DNA of 64,000 bases, taken from Tritrichomonas musculus (lineage: Eukaryota; Parabasalia; Tritrichomonadida; Tritrichomonadidae). Shown piece after piece: positions 61,010 through 64,000 of this stretch (position 1 is the first letter of the stretch; every line of letters starts with the position of its first letter). Where the stretch lies: assembly GCA_039105265.1 (NCBI GenBank), contig JAPFFF010000007.1:5518001-5582000 (forward strand), in the 5' to 3' direction. The position numbers and the translations under genes were made by a program. The notes under the pieces are model-generated. The model saw nothing but the letters and a program-made list of their open reading frames with translations. It had not been told where the DNA came from and did not search any database.

Positions 61010-61471
61010 ATGACAACATCTAACCTTCGAGTATATGAATACATCAATTCATTAATCTCATTACTTCCAAATCCAGATGAATATCAAAAATGTGATTTTA
61101 CATTACTTTGTGAACGATTTCCAATTAATATCGGAAAAGGTACTTACCTTGTTCGTGTGTTATACATTTCATTAACAAACGTTGACAAAAAAACCACACG
61201 AATTTATCCAAATCAATTGAAAGAATTTAATCTTGAACATGTAATTCTAACATCAAATCTCCGACGAAGGATTAACATAAATTCTTTTGAAACATTTGTT
61301 AATGGTAACACAGATGTTCAAACATTTAAAGAACATTCGTTTTACAATTATTCAATTGAACGAATTAACAAATCAAATCAAGAAATGATTTTGAAACTTC
61401 GTGAGAAATATGAAATACCTGAACCTCAAATATTCAAAGGAAACCATCAAGATATTGTTCTTGACGAGTAA
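61010..61471 (+). CDS. Polinton hypothetical protein, 153 residues
   Basis: Intact frame, ATG at 61010, 80 bp after the KilA-N gene and same strand. No domain recognised; mixed alpha/beta-looking with PINIGKGTYLVRVLYISL in the middle. It ends convergent with the packaging ATPase gene. Confidence 0.55.
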   Translation: MTTSNLRVYEYINSLISLLPNPDEYQKCDFTLLCERFPINIGKGTYLVRVLYISLTNVDKKTTRIYPNQLKEFNLEHVILTSNLRRRININSFETFVNGNTDVQTFKEHSFYNYSIERINKSNQEMILKLREKYEIPEPQIFKGNHQDIVLDE

Positions 61472-61567
61472 GGGTTTTAATTATTTTTTTGTCTATTTAA
61501 CAGTGGATTCCTAGCGGGTGTTGGTATTTTATTAGAAGAGTATATTAAAAAAATATTTTTTTTGTAC

Positions 61568-62518
61568 TTACAGGTTGAATCTTATAAATTCAATACTTCC
61601 TTCACGTGTATTCACCAAAACAAAATCATGATTCTTCATTCGATTATATTGTCTCCACAAATCTTCAAATTCAACTGGCATAACAACTTGTTGATATATA
61701 TACGACATCTTCTGCCTTGAGAATCCATTGAAAATAAAGAATGAAGTACAATTGTTCTTATAATCTGTTGGAATCGCTTTGAAGAATTGAACGTTCACAT
61801 AAACGATTGAATGTTTGTGTCGTAATTGAGTTATGTAATTTGTGAAGTAAGCAGATTTTAACAATTTCGATTTAATGAAGTCTTCACACAGAATTATTGT
61901 ATTTAATGGCACATTAGGTTTACCAAGTTTATTGATATTAAGGAATTGAAACATTTTCTGTAATTTATCTTCGTTAATCGTAATCCTCCCAACAGAAGTA
62001 TATTTAATATACAATTCTTTCCATAAATCCAATTCTTTCAAATAAGCTTCAGCATTTGTGTCGGAAACAACTTTCACAGGTAAATTTATCAATTCGTGTT
62101 GAGCTTCAAATGTAGAATCATTTATAACTCCATTCTTGCTAATATACACAATTTGATGTACATTTGACTCCTTCAATCGAGATATTTGAATTATATCTCT
62201 TAATACAATGTGCGATTTACCTTTACCCTGTGCTCCAACAATAATGTTTAGAGAATTATAATTAGCATAGATTCCAGGACCAATTGGACGAATTGATTCT
62301 GACATTATTTTTGATTCATTTTTTTTGTATGCTCGATTCATCTCAAAATCAATATCGAATCTTTGATTCGCCGGACGAAGTCTATCAAACGCTTTATTGT
62401 TGATAATAGGTTTTATCATCTGATGTTCTTCGTAATGTTCAAAATCTATGTCATCATCATAGTCAGAAGTATCTGAAAAAAATATTGTTTTGTAATCAAA
62501 TTTGCTGGGTTTTAACAT
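61568..62518 (-). CDS. Polinton packaging ATPase (FtsK/HerA/A32-like)
   Basis: 316 residues, ATG at 62516-62518. Walker A is NIIVGAQGKGKSHIVLRD (95-102 core), and Walker B is probably NTIILCEDF. QLRHKHSIVYVNVQFFKAIP fits the sensor region of A32-type ATPases. This is one of the core Polinton proteins, assumed to pump DNA into capsids. Opposite strand to the polymerase block. Confidence 0.85.
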   Translation of the reverse strand: MLKPSKFDYKTIFFSDTSDYDDDIDFEHYEEHQMIKPIINNKAFDRLRPANQRFDIDFEMNRAYKKNESKIMSESIRPIGPGIYANYNSLNIIVGAQGKGKSHIVLRDIIQISRLKESNVHQIVYISKNGVINDSTFEAQHELINLPVKVVSDTNAEAYLKELDLWKELYIKYTSVGRITINEDKLQKMFQFLNINKLGKPNVPLNTIILCEDFIKSKLLKSAYFTNYITQLRHKHSIVYVNVQFFKAIPTDYKNNCTSFFIFNGFSRQKMSYIYQQVVMPVEFEDLWRQYNRMKNHDFVLVNTREGSIEFIRFNL

Positions 62519-62521
62519 TTA

Positions 62522-62692
62522 TTATGAGTAAAGCTTCGAGCGCATCTCCTCTGTGAGTTTAGGGGGTTCATCTTCTTTGAAAACAGCAATTATTACACAC
62601 AATTCAATAACATGAACAACCAAAATAGTTCCCAAAAGAATTTCGGTTAACATTTGAATAATTTTAAATGCATAATTTAAGTGAAATTCCAT
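62522..62692 (-). CDS. small membrane protein of the Polinton
   Basis: 56 residues from the ATG at 62690-62692 (an upstream ATG at 62728 would add 12 residues inside the preceding gene). One hydrophobic segment (EILLGTILVVHVIELCVIIA) is followed by an acidic, charged tail. It overlaps the end of the 62664-63278 gene and abuts the ATPase start. No family recognised. Confidence 0.5.
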   Translation of the reverse strand: MEFHLNYAFKIIQMLTEILLGTILVVHVIELCVIIAVFKEDEPPKLTEEMRSKLYS

Positions 62693-63278
62693 ATCGAACA
62701 AGTTGTGCATAAACATCATTGTAACCATATTTCAAATCATTTGATTTACCATCTTTTGTGACAAGAATTCGTTGAATTTCTAAATATTTATTCTTCGATA
62801 CACATCCAGTACATCCAGAATCTTCATCAATAATAAGTTCAACTTTATCAGCATGTGTTAGTATTTTAATTAATTCCATCAATGAATTTGAGTGACAAAC
62901 CAAGTAATTATTTACACGAAGTGGATTCAATTCATAAATTGAAAGAAGTGTTTCTAAAAATTTGTTCTTAACAGTCAAATCCTCAATTTCATTTCCTAGG
63001 TCTACGATTCCCTTGTCTCGGACAATATTGCTTGTTTGAGGTTGAAATTGATATTGAGAATTCTCCTCCGGTATAGTAAAATTTACATCCCTAGATTGAG
63101 GCTGCGAGAGCCCACAGCTTTGGGGTTGCATTTGAGGAATGTTTGGATAATAAACTGGATGTGCTTGTTGAGGAACAGAATGCTGAGGTTTGATTTTAAT
63201 TTCAACATTAGTTTCTTGGCTCTGTTTTACAGAAGCATCATTTTCAGAACTTAATATTCTTGCTTTGTTAAGTGACAT
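62664..63278 (-). CDS. Polinton hypothetical protein, Pro/Gln-rich then globular
   Basis: 204 residues from the ATG at 63276-63278; the frame is open further upstream but only from a TTG. The N-terminal half is Pro/Gln/Ser-rich (HPVYYPNIPQMQPQSCGLSQ). The C-terminal half looks folded (VDLGNEIEDLTVKNKFLETL, CTGCVSKNKYLEIQRIL). No domain recognised. A structural or accessory role is only a guess. Confidence 0.5.
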   Translation of the reverse strand: MSLNKARILSSENDASVKQSQETNVEIKIKPQHSVPQQAHPVYYPNIPQMQPQSCGLSQPQSRDVNFTIPEENSQYQFQPQTSNIVRDKGIVDLGNEIEDLTVKNKFLETLLSIYELNPLRVNNYLVCHSNSLMELIKILTHADKVELIIDEDSGCTGCVSKNKYLEIQRILVTKDGKSNDLKYGYNDVYAQLVRYGISLKLCI

Positions 63279-63350
63279 TTTCAACCAAACTAAAAGTTTG
63301 GCTGAGGTGCTATGCGCCGAATCCAAAAAAAACCTTTATTCGTAGATTAC

Positions 63351-63581
63351 TCAATCCTTGTTAGCTAATTCATTCAATTCGTTTTCCAATTTTTTTACTT
63401 TTTCCTTTAATGAATTAATATCTTCAATCAATGATTCACGAACAGCAAGCCCACTGGAACCAAGCATTCCAGATTTGACATTATTTAGATGTTGCTTATA
63501 ATCATAACATTTTTCTTTGAGGGTTCGTTTGATACGTTTAAGTTCAGGAATCTCCTTCTTATATTCGTTTAATTCAGACAT
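63351..63581 (-). CDS. small coiled-coil Polinton protein
   Basis: 76 residues, ATG at 63579-63581, almost entirely helical with heptad-like charge pattern (ELNEYKKEIPELKRIKRTLK; SLKEKVKKLENELNELANK). Its start lies 15 bp from the divergent gene at 63597. Confidence 0.5.
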   Translation of the reverse strand: MSELNEYKKEIPELKRIKRTLKEKCYDYKQHLNNVKSGMLGSSGLAVRESLIEDINSLKEKVKKLENELNELANKD

Positions 63582-63596
63582 TTAATCGAAGCAAAA

Positions 63597-63863
63597 ATGT
63601 CCTTTCACTCACAAGTGAGTTCAAACTCTACGAGTTATGAACAAAAACGAACCATTCACGATGATAAAAGAATGAATCACTACGATAGATTACAACTTAA
63701 AATGCAAAAAGAACGTACCAGAATTAATTCTGCACCAACTGTTAAGAAATACGAGGATAAAGGAAGTATTCAACATGAACCTCAAGTATCAACAACAAAA
63801 AAATTGAATTTTCACACTTATTCATTAAATCATTCAGTTGTTCCTCGATGCGATAAAATCTAA
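63597..63863 (+). CDS. small basic Polinton protein
   Basis: 88 residues, ATG at 63597. Basic, polar and Ser/Arg/Lys-rich (KRTIHDDKRMNHYDRLQLKM); no domain. Divergent from the 63351-63581 gene with only 15 bp between starts, implying a shared promoter. Confidence 0.4.
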   Translation: MSFHSQVSSNSTSYEQKRTIHDDKRMNHYDRLQLKMQKERTRINSAPTVKKYEDKGSIQHEPQVSTTKKLNFHTYSLNHSVVPRCDKI

Positions 63864-63898
63864 AATATTTATATTTTAGCTTGAGCGAGATGTGAAAT

Positions 63899-64000
63899 CT
63901 AATCCAACATTTGTTGGTTAATATATTTGGCAATCTGATTTACAGTATTGGTTAATTCAGCAATTTTTTTATCTAATGCTGTGAATTTGAGTTCATAGCT
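63899..64000 (-). CDS. C-terminal end of a Polinton gene cut by the window edge
   Basis: The visible 33 codons end in a TAG (63899-63901) and read as an amphipathic helix (ALDKKIAELTNTVNQIAKYI). The rest of the gene lies to the right of the window. Confidence 0.4.
   Translation of the reverse strand, partial: SYELKFTALDKKIAELTNTVNQIAKYINQQMLD

Larger units (their letters stand above)
54000..64000. mobile_element. Polinton/Maverick element, left part (continues past window)
   Basis: A block of genes typical of Polinton/Maverick elements: family-B DNA polymerase, PD-(D/E)xK-like nuclease, KilA-N protein, an FtsK/HerA-type packaging ATPase and several small proteins on both strands. The left boundary lies somewhere in 53840-54540 and the element leaves the window on the right, where the integrase and capsid genes would be expected. 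The visible genes look whole, so the copy appears recent. Polintons are abundant in trichomonads. Confidence 0.9.

Overview
The window is very AT-rich eukaryotic DNA with long intronless genes, large gene-poor AT-rich spacers, many protein kinase-like genes (several predicted catalytically dead), ankyrin and DUF3447-like proteins, a two-repeat Myb protein, a Mutator-like transposon and a Polinton/Maverick element. This combination fits a parabasalid protist, most likely a Tritrichomonas/Trichomonas-type flagellate. The assignment is inferred from gene style, not from a marker gene.

Layout. 1-5913 is a Mutator-like element (MULE): one full transposase gene lies between inverted arms built from a 120-bp satellite, and the right arm is a head-to-tail series of units with a 766-bp period. 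5914-7095 holds small repeats, a hairpin and a 55-nt A tract. 7.1-11.5 kb carries three minus-strand host genes: a ubiquitin-like protein, a Myb protein and a secreted FKBP-type prolyl isomerase. 12.8-20.2 kb is a 2483-residue protein whose C-terminus resembles the DHR2 catalytic region of DOCK Rho/Rac exchange factors, followed by a second ubiquitin-like gene. 21.1-25.2 kb is noncoding and holds a TIR element. 25.2-31.5 kb carries a pseudokinase and a Diaphanous-type formin. 31.7-38.1 kb holds one unrecognised gene and two nested non-autonomous transposons with readable target-site duplications. 38.2-53.8 kb carries four large genes: a pseudokinase-ankyrin protein ending in a CaaX box, an armadillo-like protein, a protein with degenerate kinase modules plus CUE-like and Smr-like modules, and an intact kinase fused in one reading frame to an actin-related protein. 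54.5 kb to the right edge is the left part of a Polinton/Maverick: protein-primed-type DNA polymerase B, endonuclease-like, KilA-N, packaging ATPase and small proteins. It runs off the window.

The host genes share a cytoskeletal-signalling theme: a DOCK-like GEF upstream of Rho GTPases, a formin that such GTPases could release, and a kinase physically joined to an actin fold. The most unusual object is the kinase-actin fusion at 51320-53839. Next are the pseudokinase/CUE/Smr-like protein, the prenylatable pseudokinase-ankyrin protein, and the satellite-armed MULE. All functional statements come from reading motifs by eye; no database search was run.
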